This document shows, one piece after another, positions 1-12,757 of a stretch of DNA of 64,000 nt; the stretch's first letter is position 1; every line of letters begins with the position of its first letter. The DNA is from Takakia lepidozioides. Lineage: Eukaryota > Streptophyta > Takakiopsida > Takakiales > Takakiaceae. The stretch covers positions 51,336,001-51,400,000 of the forward strand of contig CM060733.1 of the NCBI GenBank assembly GCA_030704615.1, read 5' to 3'. Below the pieces are notes generated by a model. The model was not told the DNA's origin, did not search any database, and worked only from the letters and a program-made list of their open reading frames with translations. Position numbers and translations under genes: made by a program.

Positions 1-3000
1 TTGTTGACAGGTTGTGTCCTCTCAGAATCATCCATGTCATCAAGGTTGTTGCTAAGAAGGAGAGTGATCTGATTCTTCTCAAGTTGCATGCCATGAATGA
101 GCCCAGCCACAGGATTGCCTGCTTTCTTCTCCTCTTTCACCATGCGTGCCAGGTCTTTCCAATCCATGCCGCTTGCCAATGCTGTTCGCACCGCCATGAT
201 TGCAGCATCCACATCATCAAGGTTGTACTCTATTAGTTCCGCCATGTGAACTGACTGGTCAACTTCTTTTTTGAGTACCTCCACCCGGTTTGTCTGCACC
301 AACATCATTCCAATACTGCTTCAGTATTCATGATTTCCCTAACATGCTCCCTAATCATTCCCAAAAGAGGTCATTGCAAGACCAAGAGTAATCAAACTAA
401 ATGCTGCAACCTTGAAAAGAACGGAGTGTTTGACATTGCTTGAGAGTTTAATGTGTAAGACAATTGTGGAACATTTTAGGGCAACATCATGTGTGTTTGT
501 TGGGCTGGGGGGAAAGAGAGACGTACAGAAAAAGAGTTGTACTCCTCGGACGTTGGTTGCCATAGCCTTATAAACCCCAACGCCCGCTTACTAAAGCTAG
601 GCCATAGGGGTGGGGCAGGAGGGGGCAACTACAATTTTGGAAGGCTTAATCTATAGTAGGAACTAACCCTTAAATATAAAGCTTGTTTTTGCCTTGTAAG
701 CTCTTAACTAATGAATTTAATGTTAGACACGAGAACTCAGGCCCAAAGAGGGCCACTACTTTTGCCTTTGCTTTCAGCTTCTCAAACTGAGTAAAAGGAG
801 AAGCAGTGACAGTCGGTTTGATGCTTTGAAAGAGGGCTTCTTGTTGACCAAGTTTACAACGCATCAGAAAATGAAAATATTCAGGTGAAAATGAAAATGT
901 TCACTGAAAATATTCATTTTCATTGAAAGAGGGCTTTTCACTTTCACCAGGACATCAGAAATTTTTGCTACCCTCACCACCATGCCAACAGATGAGATAT
1001 GTAGATTTCCTTTTTCTCACCAAGGTGAACTTCCTGTACAGAAGTGGGTAGCCTACTATAAGTTTGGTGCCAACGTTGGGAGTGATGCGAGATGAGTGAG
1101 ACCTGGTCAGCACGAATCTTGTCAAGCTTTGAGAATGCAGAATCTTCTTGTGCTTTGCGTTGTTGCTCAGCTCGCTGCCCTTCAATCTTGCTAAAAAACT
1201 CATCCATTGCAGCGTCAAAGGTGTCTATCTTCATAGCATCCCGTTCATCAAATTGTCTCAATGGTAGGGGTGCAAACTCATCATATATCTGCCAGCAGTT
1301 ACCATGCATCCTCATCAGCAACCCTCCACATTCACAGTCCCTGCAGCGTGACCTTGCTTGCCACTTGCAAGATTTGAGAGGTGCTACATTGGCTTCCCAG
1401 TGTCCCTAATAATTTGACACAATCTGGTTTCCATTCAAAACTAAATATCACGTAGGTGCCTACCTTCTCCACAGGCTCTTGCTGCTCACAAGATGAGATC
1501 TGCATCCTCCCTTTAGTCTTCTTTTGCATATAAATGTACCCATGGGGGATTTGTTCTCCTTTGACAACACTTTCCAGCCAATCCTCAAACCTCACCACAG
1601 CTGCCATCAAGGACTGCAGCAGATCTTTGTTCTGTATTAACATCCCATTGGGGTCTTTGTTCAGTTTAAGAGTGGGTGGTAATCCAGCATCCAGTATTAT
1701 GTGCTCACATAGCGCAGGTCCGTATCCCAAACTCTCCCCAAGCACAGTCTTCAAGGTTGGTCCAATATCCCCCTTCTTGCCACCAGCAGTCTTCTCTTGA
1801 GTTTCCTTCGCCCCCTTTTCTGGCTTCACCTTCCCTTTCTTTGATTCCTGAGACCCTGTTTCAGATTCGGCCTCGGTATTGGCTACATGCTGTCTAACAT
1901 CCCCTACTGTCTGAGCCTTCAAGGCCATTTCAACCCTCTCTGCACATGTTCTCTGGAACAGGCGGCAAGAGTCAACTGGATAGTGGTGCCGTGCCATCAT
2001 CACGATGCCCTTCTCATCATCCCTGGAAACCGCACTAGGGTTAGACTGCAGCCAGTGTCCTTGCATAAGGTTAGGGCTGGAACACATTGAGATGGGTGGG
2101 CGCCGGCGTAGAAACTGCATGAATATAGTCCTGCACCCACTTGCTGAGCAGTAGTGCAGGCCAAATCATGCAGGGGAATACCAGTCCCCTGATTCACACC
2201 TATTCACATTAATGAACCAGAATTCACCTTCACAAATGAGATCTTCAGAACTTGATTCTCTTGGTCAGTTAATCCACAACATAGCAATGCACAACCCAAA
2301 CACCAGTTTGCAGAAAGTACAACCTGTGGCTGCGAAGCAAAGTGAGGACATTGTAATCACCATCAGTAAGAAGCAGATTGCCCTGGGCGTAAAGCTCCAG
2401 AAGAATATGATGAGTGCCTTCTCCAAGGCCAAATTGGAAGTCAACCACCTGTTGTCCCCACACCCTTGTCATACTAAGCCTCACTGCTTCCCTTGCCAAT
2501 ATGCTTGTCTGCCAAGATATGTTGCTCCAAAGCTAGGAGAGATCATACACCTATACTGTGAAATGGCGCACATCTACATAATGCAGCATTGAATTCCTGC
2601 CTACACATACGAATTTCACACCACAGCTCTGGGGATACAAACACCCATGAATAGAGAGACAAGAAGAAACCCAAAGCATGAAGATAACCCAGAGCATTGT
2701 TAATACAAATCGCTGGCTGACAGCTGTAATATTCTACTCTAAATGTGGGAGATTCCCGCTCAAACTGGGCGCGGGGTCAATGGCCACAAGGCTACGGCAA
2801 ACAACGTCTTATGAGTACAATCTAAATGTGGGAGAGAGTGTTTGGATTAGTTAAGTAGAAGAAATGTACACGATCAATGCCAAGCTGGCGAACATCCTCC
2901 AGGCGGCGGGTGCGAATATGTTTCCGTAGTTTCAGTGTGAAGCCTGATGGTGTCGCGCTCTTGTCCCTAAATAATCGGAAGTACACCTCCACGAATATCA

Positions 3001-4280
3001 CAATAGAGTAGTATTTTTCAACCACGATGCAACATGGACAATTTCGTCATATGGAAGCTGCCTACCTGCTATAGAATGTTGCAGTTGAAAGTTTGGAATT
3101 CAAATACTGTGGAGAGCTGGAAAGTGAATATTCACACTCACTGTGAAACATACAACACAGGCATAATCTGTTCATCAATTCTCTTGCAGAAACTTACCGG
3201 GCAAACTCAGTTGTATGGAGACGGACACCACTCTCCAGCAGCAGCAAGGCCTTCTCACTTTCACCAGACTCTGTCACTCCGCTACTTTTGGCGAGTTTAA
3301 TCACATAAGTCTGGACATACACAAACACCCAGCCGGAAACCAGTACACCAGACCTCAGGGCTGCTTTCTCAACGGGACCATCTGCACGTCCTACTTTCAA
3401 CCTGCCTTGACAAGACTTACTAGGGTTAATGACCGTGCTTGTTCGAATCCAATCCAAGGAAAAACCCATGAGAGTAGGGTTTAGCATTCTAAAGCCCTTT
3501 CTCACTCCAGCCCAAGTCAGTCAGTGCCAACCTATGAACCACCACCAAGAAACTCGCCATCAAGGACATAGTGAATTCTCCATAACTGTTTTCGCATGTC
3601 AACCTCTACGTTACTTTGAATAAGCAAGGAAACGACAGGAAGGTGCTGAAATTGGGGACATCCACATTCCTAACAGGAACCACATGAATATATAATTGAT
3701 ACTCTCAATTGTAAACGTCACATGGCAATGTCACTGCCACATTACTGCCACATTATGGCAATGCTCGTAAGAGTGTCCACATCCTCACTTGCCTTGTGTA
3801 AATTCACCAAGACAAATCGTTTGAGGAGTCAGATTCCTAACAAGATCCTTAGAGAGGGACAGTGTGTGTGTCCCCAAATACAGAAGAAATGACCAAAGAA
3901 TAGAGACTGACTCAGACCACCAAATATCCAGGATAACTGGAAATTCTAACGAGTTAGACTACTCAATGCAACGCAGTGGTGACTTGACCCTTTTCTGCAA
4001 TTTGCTGTTGCCTTTGCAGAGGGACTTGCTAGTTCCCTGCCTTATTTTTGTCCTGTTGGTTTTGGTTCTTAGTCAATTGTTTTCATTTCAAGAAACATAA
4101 ATTCATACTTCACTTCTCAGTTACCCACTTCCACCTCTGCCCACACACACAGGGATAGAACGCCCCTGTACAAACCTTCGGCGATAGATCATACACATTC
4201 GCACAGCGCATGCCTATGAGCCTTCGTAGACACAGCACTTCCGCCGCCACATCGGCTGTCGTCATCCGCACCTTCACCAT
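1..4280 (-). CDS. NEMF/RQC2 (NFACT family) ribosome quality control factor, 5' part, runs off left edge
   Basis: NEMF/Rqc2 proteins bind stalled 60S subunits carrying peptidyl-tRNA, recruit the Listerin E3 ligase and add C-terminal tails. Exons read on the minus strand: 4280-4176, 3310-3198, 2966-2870, 2448-2324, 2022-about 1353, 1288-1103 and 293 to beyond base 1. Phases match at every border except the weakly supported exon 5 donor. Exon 1 starts MVKVRM and contains LRRLIGMRCANVYDLSPK. Later exons give LRKHIRTRRLEDVRQLG, FQFGLGEG, LYAQGNLLLTDGDY and LLRSHRDDEKG, the typical NFACT-N order. Exon 5 carries a Lys/Glu-rich insert, then YGPALCEHIILDAGL. Exon 6 has YDEFAPLPLRQF and a charged coiled-coil-like stretch (KIEGQRAEQQRKAQED). 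Exon 7 continues with HMAELIEYNLDDVDAAI. The rest of the gene lies outside the window. Family assignment is confident; the exon 5 3' border is uncertain. Confidence 0.93.
2756..2820 (+). repeat. LINE-tail fragment inside NEMF intron 3
   Basis: About 63 bases here (core: actgggcgcggggtcaatgg) match 37507-37570 with one internal mismatch that I can see. Weaker copies lie near 38160 and 38290. At 37.5 kb the sequence sits at the 3' side of a LINE-like ORF, so this is read as a short dispersed LINE-tail piece in the NEMF intron between the exons ending at 2870 and starting at 2448. Confidence 0.7.
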
Positions 4281-5242
4281 CCTGGCAATCAACTTCTCTC
4301 CAACAAACCTAATTCTTAATCCGCGCTCCTTCCGTACCACTCCCTCTCCCTCTTCCCCTCTTCCTTCACAAACACATACAGGAGGAGACAGGGGAGGAAG
4401 GAGGGGGGGAGGGAGGACCAGGTGGACCTGTGAAATACCGGGCTGGGGGACCCGCCGGGGTGGTCCATAGCATGCATGCAGCATACCCATGCATGGGGAT
4501 GGGCATGCGTGGCATGGGCATAGGCCAGCCCTAGGGTGTGGAGGGGCAGCTCTGGCTATGGCGGAAGGCAGGCTCGGGAGCAACGCAGGGAAGGGTTAGC
4601 AGCGTAAGCAGGGTCAGCTATGGTGCCAGCCATGGGCCAGCTCTCCTCCCTTCCTAATTCAAACTGTGGGTGCCCGCCATCTATTCGTTTGTCTGTTTGA
4701 GGACATGCGATTCTGCTTTGAATGTGATCGTGGGTTTGAGAATTGGAAGCGATTGTGGGTGTGCGAAGCTAGATTGGTTGCTTTTGTTTTCTTCGCATCT
4801 CTCTGTCACTTTGTCTCCAGCCAGGGTGGGATTTAGCACGAAGCTTTTTGTTATCACGCTAATTCCACCTTCTGCATTCATTCTCTGTTTTTGGTCTTTT
4901 GCTTGCCGTTGAGCTTCGGGATAGCTTTTGGTTTGTTTTAACTTGCAGTTAGCCAAAGTTTCCACGAAATTCTTCACTCACTTGGTAGAGCTGTGTGAAC
5001 ATGCCTATGGGCAATGTCAGGCAGGATTTATCATCTTCAGTCTTTCACTTTTTCGATCGAGACAGAAATTCCGTGGTCCGCTCAGTTTAGGCGCAGTCTC
5101 TCTTGAATTTACCTCGTTTTCTGCTGCCCAGGAAGCCTTCAACTTGTGCGGAATAAGATTCTCAACATTCACCTCGGACTTTACTTGACGCCGTTTGAAA
5201 GAGGATTTTTGTGAAGATTATTTTTCTGCGATATAGGAGAAG
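4281..5242. promoter_or_regulatory. Divergent intergenic region, probable bidirectional promoter and 5' UTRs
   Basis: The NEMF start codon (minus strand, 4280) and the next gene's start (plus strand, 5243) face away from each other with 962 bp between, so both promoters and 5' UTRs must lie here unless upstream exons exist. The part next to NEMF holds C/T-rich and G/A-rich tracts (4320-4420) and a GC-rich block with repeated catgc/gcatg words (4465-4520). The right half is T-rich and typical of a plant 5' leader. No TATA box stands out clearly. No other gene is seen in it. Confidence 0.5.
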
Positions 5243-8200
5243 ATGGCCACCCGGTTGGCCACAGCGGGCCACTATAACTTGAACGCTGGGAGCACCTTAG
5301 TAGGAAACACACTTCATGACTTGAACACAGTGGATTCGAGAAATGGAGACCTTGAGGGAATCACGGACAGGGATGCACCCACAGGAGACAGTCTAGAGAA
5401 CGAGGACGACTCAAATTCGGGTGGGGTATGTACTTACATCACCCTCTCGCACTCTAATTGCCTGCAGGTGGCTTAAATGGCTTCTCTCAGGTTGACTAGT
5501 AGTAGGTTTATAGCTTTGTGGAGTGGCCTGTATCATTGTCTCTCGCATTGACTACCCGGGCTTTCTTTAATGCCAAGTTTATTATTTTTGTTGTTGCCTG
5601 TGTACTTGTGATCTCTGCTACTGATTCCATGCAAGGGGAATTTGTTTTTGTACTTACCGGACATTGCTTCCCCTGTCTTTGTCCCTATAGACTCCTCTGG
5701 ACCAGAGAGATTTATGTACTAGACTTGGCCTACTGTAGAGTTGGCCCATTTCTAGTTCAGGGAAGAGAGGGGAGGGGGAAGGGAAACAAAATTGTGGAAG
5801 GTACACCCGAGTCTTGGGATTTTACTTATTGATTTTCGTGCTTGCCTTCCAGATCTGTTGTTGTAAAACCTTTTAGCCTAGTACCAACTTTTATGCCAAG
5901 TAGTGAACCCCAGAATTCAGACTGGAAGAACTCCTCATTCTAGTGTATGTTGAGTAACTCTGTGTTCGATGCTTCAAAGAGGCCCTGTGTTCAAAACCCC
6001 TCACAATGCAGCTGAATGTCTACTATCCTCATCATCATGCTCACAATTTGAAGACGTGGATTCTCCTTTTTCCAGCTCATCTGCAGAGGCATGCAATATA
6101 CTCAATTTATCACCCTAGCAAAAAGAAAGGTTGGAGAGAGAAGAGAGAGAAGAGAGAGAAAGATCAAAAGTTTTTGCATCCATGGGTGGCCCAAAGGGAG
6201 ATAGAGAGAGAGAGGAACTCTATATTCTAGGGGGGACCACATTAAATGACATGCACATTTACATGCCACATACCAACCATTTTGAGCCTGTTCACAAGCA
6301 TTTACCACAAACATGCTCAAACAACCACAATCAAATCATTGTAATGGATTGGATGTTAGGCATTCAACTACAGATCTTTGTACCTTTACCAAGACAGTGC
6401 AGTGAGCAAACCTTTATAGCACCTGAGGAAGAGAGGAAAGAGAGGTCTAATACAGGGTTCTGATGACAAATGGCAGGATTGTGGGCCTCAGTCATATGGC
6501 AACTCACTTGCGTTACAGGGAGTGGATGGACCAGATCCAGACCATTCAATGACTCTGGACAATGAAGGGCCTCGGTCTCCATATGGGATGCTCTCCATAA
6601 ATGGTGAGTTGCAGGGCACTTCACATTGTTAAATTTGCAGATCGTTGTATTACATCCTTATTACTGTGGTTTTCTCATCTGTGTAGCATGTTCCACAAGC
6701 TTTTAGTGTACTGGAGTAAGCGGTGACTGTATGCATTCAACTTGTTGTGGAGACTACAGGAGTGATGCAGTCTTCTTGTGAGTTTGTGCATGAGGGCGAA
6801 AATGGTTGTCCAGGGCCTGCTCACTCTCAATAAATAGTTATGGTTTGCGTCCTTCTGTGCTACATCATTGCGATCACTTTTTTCTAGCCAGCTTACTAAT
6901 CTTCACTGTTGCACCCTTAGAAAATTGCATAGTAATGTTAGTGTACTAATGCGGTGGGATTCACATGGTGGACTCACAAGGAGTTATCCGTTGTGTGAGC
7001 AGATGTGATTCCAATTGAATCAACTAGAGCGCGTTTTCTTCAGCTGATTATAGACCATTTTATCACGTATCATGTCGTTCCTGCTGTTGAATCCCCTGAG
7101 ACAAATTATAACAGTCCCAACAGTAAAGAGAAGTTGAAAAAGCGCAAATCAAGAGACGTGCAGTACGAAGGCGACCCCAGATTCTTACTGCCACTGACGT
7201 TTGTTGCAAATCTTTATGAGACACTCATTCGTGAAGTGAACCAGCGGCTGGCTACAGTGGAGGGCCTCCATGAGAAAACGTTTGGGGTGGCTCTTGAAGC
7301 TGCTGGGGGCTTGTACAGGAGGCTTGTTAAAAGGTATCCCAAAGCAGGTGAGGTTCATTATTCCTTGACTCTTTATACACTGCTGCAGTGAAAGTTTGGA
7401 TCACTTTGACGGCACCCAGGTCCTCTTTGACAATGTCTGCAGGGGGTTTTAATCAACTGCTCGAAAGGTAGCTAACATGCTCGTTGCTCTCGAAACCACT
7501 GTTTGAAAATCTTCTCACCTGTTCGGGACCACTTGACCATGCCATTTGTTCCTGTTGCGTCTCTCAATGTAATCTGACCCTGGTTGACACAGAACCGGAG
7601 GAGTCAATGCAGGCAGCAAATTGCTTCCCGGGATCCCCAAACACATGCAGAGTGGGGAATGGTGCCTTTGGTATGTCTTCCACCTTCCCATCTCATTCCT
7701 GCTTTGCCACTGGTTTTTGTTGGCCTGCTGCACAGCCACACATTTCTTTTTCTTTTTATCCTCTTTCAGACATTTTGTGTGATAATATGCAGTGGGGGAG
7801 CGCAGAGACTCATGGACTGGGGTTGCAGGGCCTACCATGACATTCAAGAGACGTGAAATGGCATCTGCGTTGGAGGCACGCACCAAGTTCCCACAGCTGG
7901 TGACTGGTGAAGAGAAGCGTGTGCGTTTTGTGGTGGTCCATGGCCTAGAGCTTGTTGAACGCCCCAATCTCTCACAAGAGGATGCGGAGTGGTATGTTTC
8001 CATGCCCATAGTTTGCCCCTGGACTATGCCACTGGTGCAGGTTTGGCTTTTGGGGAAGTAGATCTTCAACATCTTCCGTTTAGGGTGGGAAAAGACCTTC
8101 CTATTCCAAGTCGAAGTCCTCTTGGATATCCACAAGGTTCAGAAAAAATGCAGGCATGTAGGCCAAGTTCCAAACCAAGTTGAAAGAGAACCAGTTTGGC

Positions 8201-11200
8201 ACCCGACCTAGGAATGCTCAATTTCCCTGAAAAACCGTTCCTTTAATGTGGTTTGTTTTCCAGAAAAAAAACTGACTGTTCTACTTTGATCATGGTGTGC
8301 TGGGAACGGGGCCTTTCCCAGAGGACAGCGCAGTTTCCCTTCTTGAATTTAGACTTTGCCTATGTTGGACATTTCATCACACACCACATTTGTTTAACAA
8401 ACATGATGTAAACACAATGGGGCATGGAAAAGCCAATTTCCATGAAGGACCTATTCTTGTATGTGGGTTAGCCTGTATAGTGTCAGAAATGTCCATCCGT
8501 TTTATCTATATGAGCTGGTTTGTTGGCAGGTTCAAACGTTTGACAGGAAGGCATGAAGCAGCAATATCAGAGAGGGACTACAAGTATTTTGCAGCCAGGG
8601 TGAAGCATCGCCGTGCTCCTCAGAACTCACTCTCGAGCATGCCGGGGCTGGTACATCTTTCACAGCCTACTTCGTCTGTTCACTGTGCTGTCCCATAATA
8701 TGGGTGTGCTCATTAAGCTTGATTGGTCACCTGCATTTTCTTGTCTGGGTTTTTCTGGGAACCTCCAGGAATACTTTTCTTGCACTTGAGATACTAACTC
8801 ATAAACAAAATGCCTTGAATTCCAACCTTGTGTTGTGGCAGATTTGTTACTCACACAATCAAACATACTTTTGTTGTTCTTTAGGTCTTGGTCATTTAAT
8901 TTGCATTCTCCCCACACACTGTTTGGCTTTTGCCATACCTGTTGTCAAGTATGGCAATAGTGTTGCTGTTTGGTTCTCTGTGAGCCCGCCCAAAGGAACT
9001 TCTTCAGATGCATGTGGGGTGGTTAGCTCTATGCTCTCCCAAATGATGACATTAGCACCAGGCAGTGTGCCTCTTTGGTCAGTTTTGAAGTTTATATTCT
9101 TATCATTTCAAATGGTTTCCGTACTTTCTTGCATGCTGAAGCCAGCTTCTGGCCGAAAATGCCTGCTACTCTTTAAGCCTGTTTAGCAATACCTGGTGGA
9201 GTTTGCTCATGAATTTGAGGTAATACTATGTCAATGGCACTTGTGCCTGAGACTAGGAGTGGCACTGATGGATATCATATGTTGGACCTACATTGATATT
9301 ACAGCCCTTCCCCAGCGGAGAACCTCCTGCAAGTTTGTCACCCACATCCCTACGCTCAGCGGTATGTGCCAGCTTTGCTACTTTAGTGATGTTTAGAGTT
9401 GGAAGATCTATCATCTGTGTTGAAGCCTAGCTAGCTTGAAATAGTTTAAAATCACAAGACAGAACCAAAGGACTAAGAAAGTGGAAGTGAGGGAAGAATT
9501 GTGTGTCTCATGTTGGTTTCTGAGTTGCTGGTTGTGGGCCTCAGCCATTTTCAAGTGGAGAAAGTGGAAGTGTTCAAGCACACTCATCGGTATGTATGTT
9601 TGTTCCCTTCTTGAAGAGCTGCTCCCTTTTAAGTTTGCATGTGTGGTTATAGGGGGTATGTCATTCTGTGTGTGTGTGTGTGTATGTGTACCTGTATACA
9701 TCTAGGTACTTACTATTGGACATTGCTTGCCGGAGCCTTAGGCACAATACCTGTGCAATTTCTGGAGGGAGGAATAGAATGGAAGAATTTTGACGTACAT
9801 GAGGCCCAGAGGGCCAAGTAGAAAGACACAGTAGAACCATTGAAACCAAAGAACAAACAAACCCCTATCATTTGACAAAGATGGAGTGCCCAAGCCAGCA
9901 AAGCCGCTAAGTGAGGAAGAGAGAAAGGAGGAGTTCCAAAAGGAGGGCCAAACAGCCTATGGGACCAGAACGGAGAGGTGCACTCCAAAGATTATGCCTT
10001 TCATAGCCTTGTGACCATAGTTGCCATCCCTTGTTTGGAGTTTGGACGCAGTGGGGAGAGGAGAACAGCAGGGTGGCCATATGTTTGCTTGGTCCAGTCA
10101 GAGGATGTCCTGGAAATTAAATTGGTTCTGGGCTTCCAGATTTGGCCTTAAGTCAAAGAGAGGAGTAGTACGGTTTTTTTATGCTCACAGAGAGGTTTTC
10201 ACACCCGGCAGAATCCCCACTGACACTGGCCCTGCATCATTTTCTGTCTTTCTCATCATGTCCACCTGTCATGCACGTGTTAGCAAGGGAAAGAAAACTT
10301 TAGAACGTCTGTGTTGGGGGCCAGAGGACCATGTAAAACTACAAGAGAACCACATTAAAACACTACGAATCGTAGGAAGATAAGAGGGAGGGAGAGAATA
10401 AGTTTGTCTGATAGGCCTTCCTATTTTCAGTAACTAGTTGCCATATTCATATTTCAGTAGGATGTGGGCTGTATCTGAGATGTTACAGTCACATTTACCA
10501 TGGTTGGTCACAAGGCAGTATATTGATAAAGTGTGCATTCTGTATGTCTGTAATTGGGGTGTCCTAATTTAAGAGGGAGTAACTGTTTCCTTGTTAGCCT
10601 ATAATACTACTACAGTTGTCCAAAATGTTGATCTCATGTGTACTCAGTATAGACTATGGGCAATAACATTAAAATGAGCAAATTGTGTGTTGCAGCAACA
10701 TCAGCATCAACACCAAGGGCAACAGCAGCAGCAACACACACAACATCAACCACATGCTCTACAACATGCACCGCACACTCCACACATCCCTCCACTTGCA
10801 ACACGTGACATGGAGTCCCCATTGATGCACTCGGGGATCATTGTTGTTGCGGTGCGTCACATCCATATATATGTTTCCTAAATGCAATCTATTGCTCCTC
10901 TCTTGCCCCCTCTCCACCTCTGTCCATGTTTTTTGCAACTTAAGTAAGTCCTCTCAAACATGCAGGAGTTTAGAAAAGGTCCTTGTTGCAGTCATCCTTG
11001 TTGCAGCCATCCTTTCTCCTCCCTATTTATATCACTTGACATATTCTTCTTACTGTTTTCACTTCAAGCAATCTATGAGCAAGACGTTTATGTAAGTTAG
11101 ACAAGCTTAAGTGTGGTTGCTTGCACTACTGCTGACATTGTTTGCTGTCCAATACCAGCCAGCAGGTCCTCCAAAGTTTTGTGATGAGTGTGGGACGGCC

Positions 11201-11260
11201 TACATGCGAGAAACTTCCAAGTTCTGCTCGGAGTGTGGCACCAAGCGGCTTGGGATGTGA
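5243..11260 (+). CDS. Conserved plant protein with C-terminal zinc ribbon (function unknown)
   Basis: Seven exons: 5243-5425, 6519-6603, 7003-7347, 7829-7991, 8530-8650, 10696-10851 and 11159-11260. The sum is 1155 nt, 384 residues, with compatible phases and GT-AG borders throughout. The N-terminus is acidic. Exons 2-3 carry NEGPRSPYGMLSIN and STRARFLQLIIDHFITYHVVP. The third exon has LPLTFVANLYETLIREVN and EKTFGVALEAAGGLYRRLVK. Exons 4-5 give FPQLVTGEEKRVRFVVVHGL and AEWFKRLTGRHE. Exon 6 is His/Gln-rich. The last exon holds a four-cysteine zinc ribbon, CDECGTAYMRETSKFCSECG, ending KRLGM. I recognise this arrangement from uncharacterised plant proteins but know no proven function; nuclear or adaptor roles would be guesses. 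The exon 5 donor (8650) was chosen by phase and is the least certain border; the following 2-kb intron shows no further exon. Confidence 0.85.
6128..6216 (+). repeat. GA-rich low-complexity tract
   Basis: The first intron of the zinc-ribbon gene holds a purine-rich stretch with repeated gagagaag and agagagag words. ORFs crossing it are compositional artefacts. Confidence 0.7.
9667..9690 (+). repeat. (TG)n microsatellite
   Basis: A short TG dinucleotide run interrupted by tatg, inside the 2-kb fifth intron of the zinc-ribbon gene. That intron (8651-10695) otherwise shows no recognisable feature. Confidence 0.8.
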
Positions 11261-12084
11261 ATAGTTTGCGTATAATCACAACTTTTTGGAATGCCCTCAA
11301 TAGGGGAAAGCTAAGGAAAATTCCCCTCATACATAAACCGCTCCCCCTCCAAACCTACTCTCGTTCTATACCTTCTCTATCTTTCCTGTGTGGTGAAGTA
11401 GGTGACTTGGAGTCCTCGGCATTGTCTCCCCAAATTAAAAGTCGGGAGTTGTATAATAATGAGGAACTTGTTTGCCCTTGATGGTTGAGGGAAGAGGCCA
11501 CTGATCATGGTCTCTAAGCTACAGTGGTAAGAGACTATGCATCAGTGCATAAAGCATCCTGGAATCGATTTGGCCCACCAGTCCCCGTCCAAGATGCTCA
11601 TGGTGGTGTAGTAAAGTTGATGTGGGACGTGGGACGGTCGGACCTCAACCCAATAATGGCCCATGTGGTAATGGACCCCTTTGTCTTGGAAAACTCTAAT
11701 ACATGTCTTTTTGGGGTTCACCAACATTGTACAGGTGTTGGGTGTTGACCCCACCAGATTATTGTGGGGTCCCAGTGTATATATGAAGTTTGGTAGTTTG
11801 ATTTGTTGGTTCTGTCCCTTCAGGGCAGAGACTTTGCATCATGTTGACAATGGAGAACCTGTGGTCAACTGACCTTACACCGTGTCGAGAGTATGATTGG
11901 TCTAAAAAAGCTCTCAAATATAAACTATAGACCATGTGGCAGCTTGTCAAAATTGTTACTTCAATGGACAGAGCCACTCGCGGTGGCTTGTTTTGTTTTG
12001 TGTCCTCGTTGAGATCTCCCAAACCGCAAAGCCTCCACCCGGGTATTGATACTATTGGAAGGCCCTAGATGAGTAGGGATGAGG

Positions 12085-12345
12085 TGGTGTCATAACCGTA
12101 GTGCCCCTTAACCATAGTGAGAGGAGAATTTTGACAACCAAGATGTAGCCGCCAAGTGGTAATGGCCACATACCGGCTGGAAGAGTTGTGGGTTCAATCC
12201 AGCGATTGGTATCACAAAGGTGTCCAACTTCCTACCTAGCCCATGGGGTCGAGACATCATAAATTACGTTTCTTTCGGTAGGTCATATATTATTATGACA
12301 TTATTATTGAGAGGAGAAAGTAACCTCTTTCACTCAGCATTCTCT
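12085..12345 (-). mobile_element. SINE family 2 remnant, split by a nested SINE family 1 insertion
   Basis: The conserved family 2 tail (seen as gccccttaaccatagtgagaggagaa here) starts at about 12100, breaks at 12128 and resumes at 12308 as tgagaggagaaagtaacctc. The 11-base word TGAGAGGAGAA is present on both sides of the interruption (12118-12128 and 12308-12318). That is what a target-site duplication looks like after retroposition. The same tail occurs at 12551, 13725 and 47881. Confidence 0.65.
12129..12307 (+). mobile_element. tRNA-derived SINE, family 1 (nested copy)
   Basis: The head looks like a pol III promoter. An A-box-like region, agccgccaagtggtaatgg (about 12147-12165), is followed by a B-box-like gttgtgggttcaatcc (about 12185-12200). 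The body continues through attggtatcacaaaggtgtcc, and the element ends in AT-rich sequence. An inverted second copy is at 41612-41750, with the same order of conserved words. Flanking TGAGAGGAGAA repeats mark its insertion into an older SINE. It is not a functional tRNA gene: the head has no tRNA cloverleaf that I can fold by eye. Confidence 0.7.
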
Positions 12346-12540
12346 GGAATACTTAGGAGAAATTTGCTGATCACAGGTGAGACCCGTTGAGTAGTGGGGT
12401 TGGTCATTTTGTTTTTTGTAGGGTTTTTTGTTGAGCGTCAAGTTTTCTTCATCATGCTTAAGTTTGCTCCATTTTTGCACTAAAAATACAAGAGTGCCAG
12501 TTTTGCTTTCCTTTTTTGTAACACCTATGAGCGACAGCAT

Positions 12541-12690
12541 CAGCATCAGGCCCCTTAATTATAGTGAGAGGAGAAAATAACCTCTTTCAAAGTAACCTCA
12601 CCCTGAAAACAAGAAGATTGATTATACCACACCCAATAAGGTAACAGGATTTGAACCCGGACTCACCTGGGTTCTCAAAGCAATTTCACT
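12541..12690 (-). mobile_element. tRNA-derived SINE, family 2
   Basis: Read on the minus strand, a B-box-like gtccgggttcaaatcctg (from 12647-12660) leads into a body ending in gaggttattttctcctctc, actat and aaggggcctg. The tail is shared with copies at 13670-13764 and 47841-48040. The A-box part is not clear in this copy. Confidence 0.65.
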
Positions 12691-12696
12691 CTTTGT

Positions 12697-12757
12697 AATA
12701 TATATGTAGAAATATATCTATATATATATGTATATCTATATATATGTACACATATAG
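12697..12757 (+). repeat. AT-rich (TA)n microsatellite
   Basis: Imperfect tatata/tatctata run next to the SINE family 2 copy. Confidence 0.85.

Noticed and set aside
7484-8183. Several 90-200-codon ORFs on both strands
   Set aside because: They overlap introns and the fourth exon of the zinc-ribbon gene; only the exon 7829-7991 frame is conserved.
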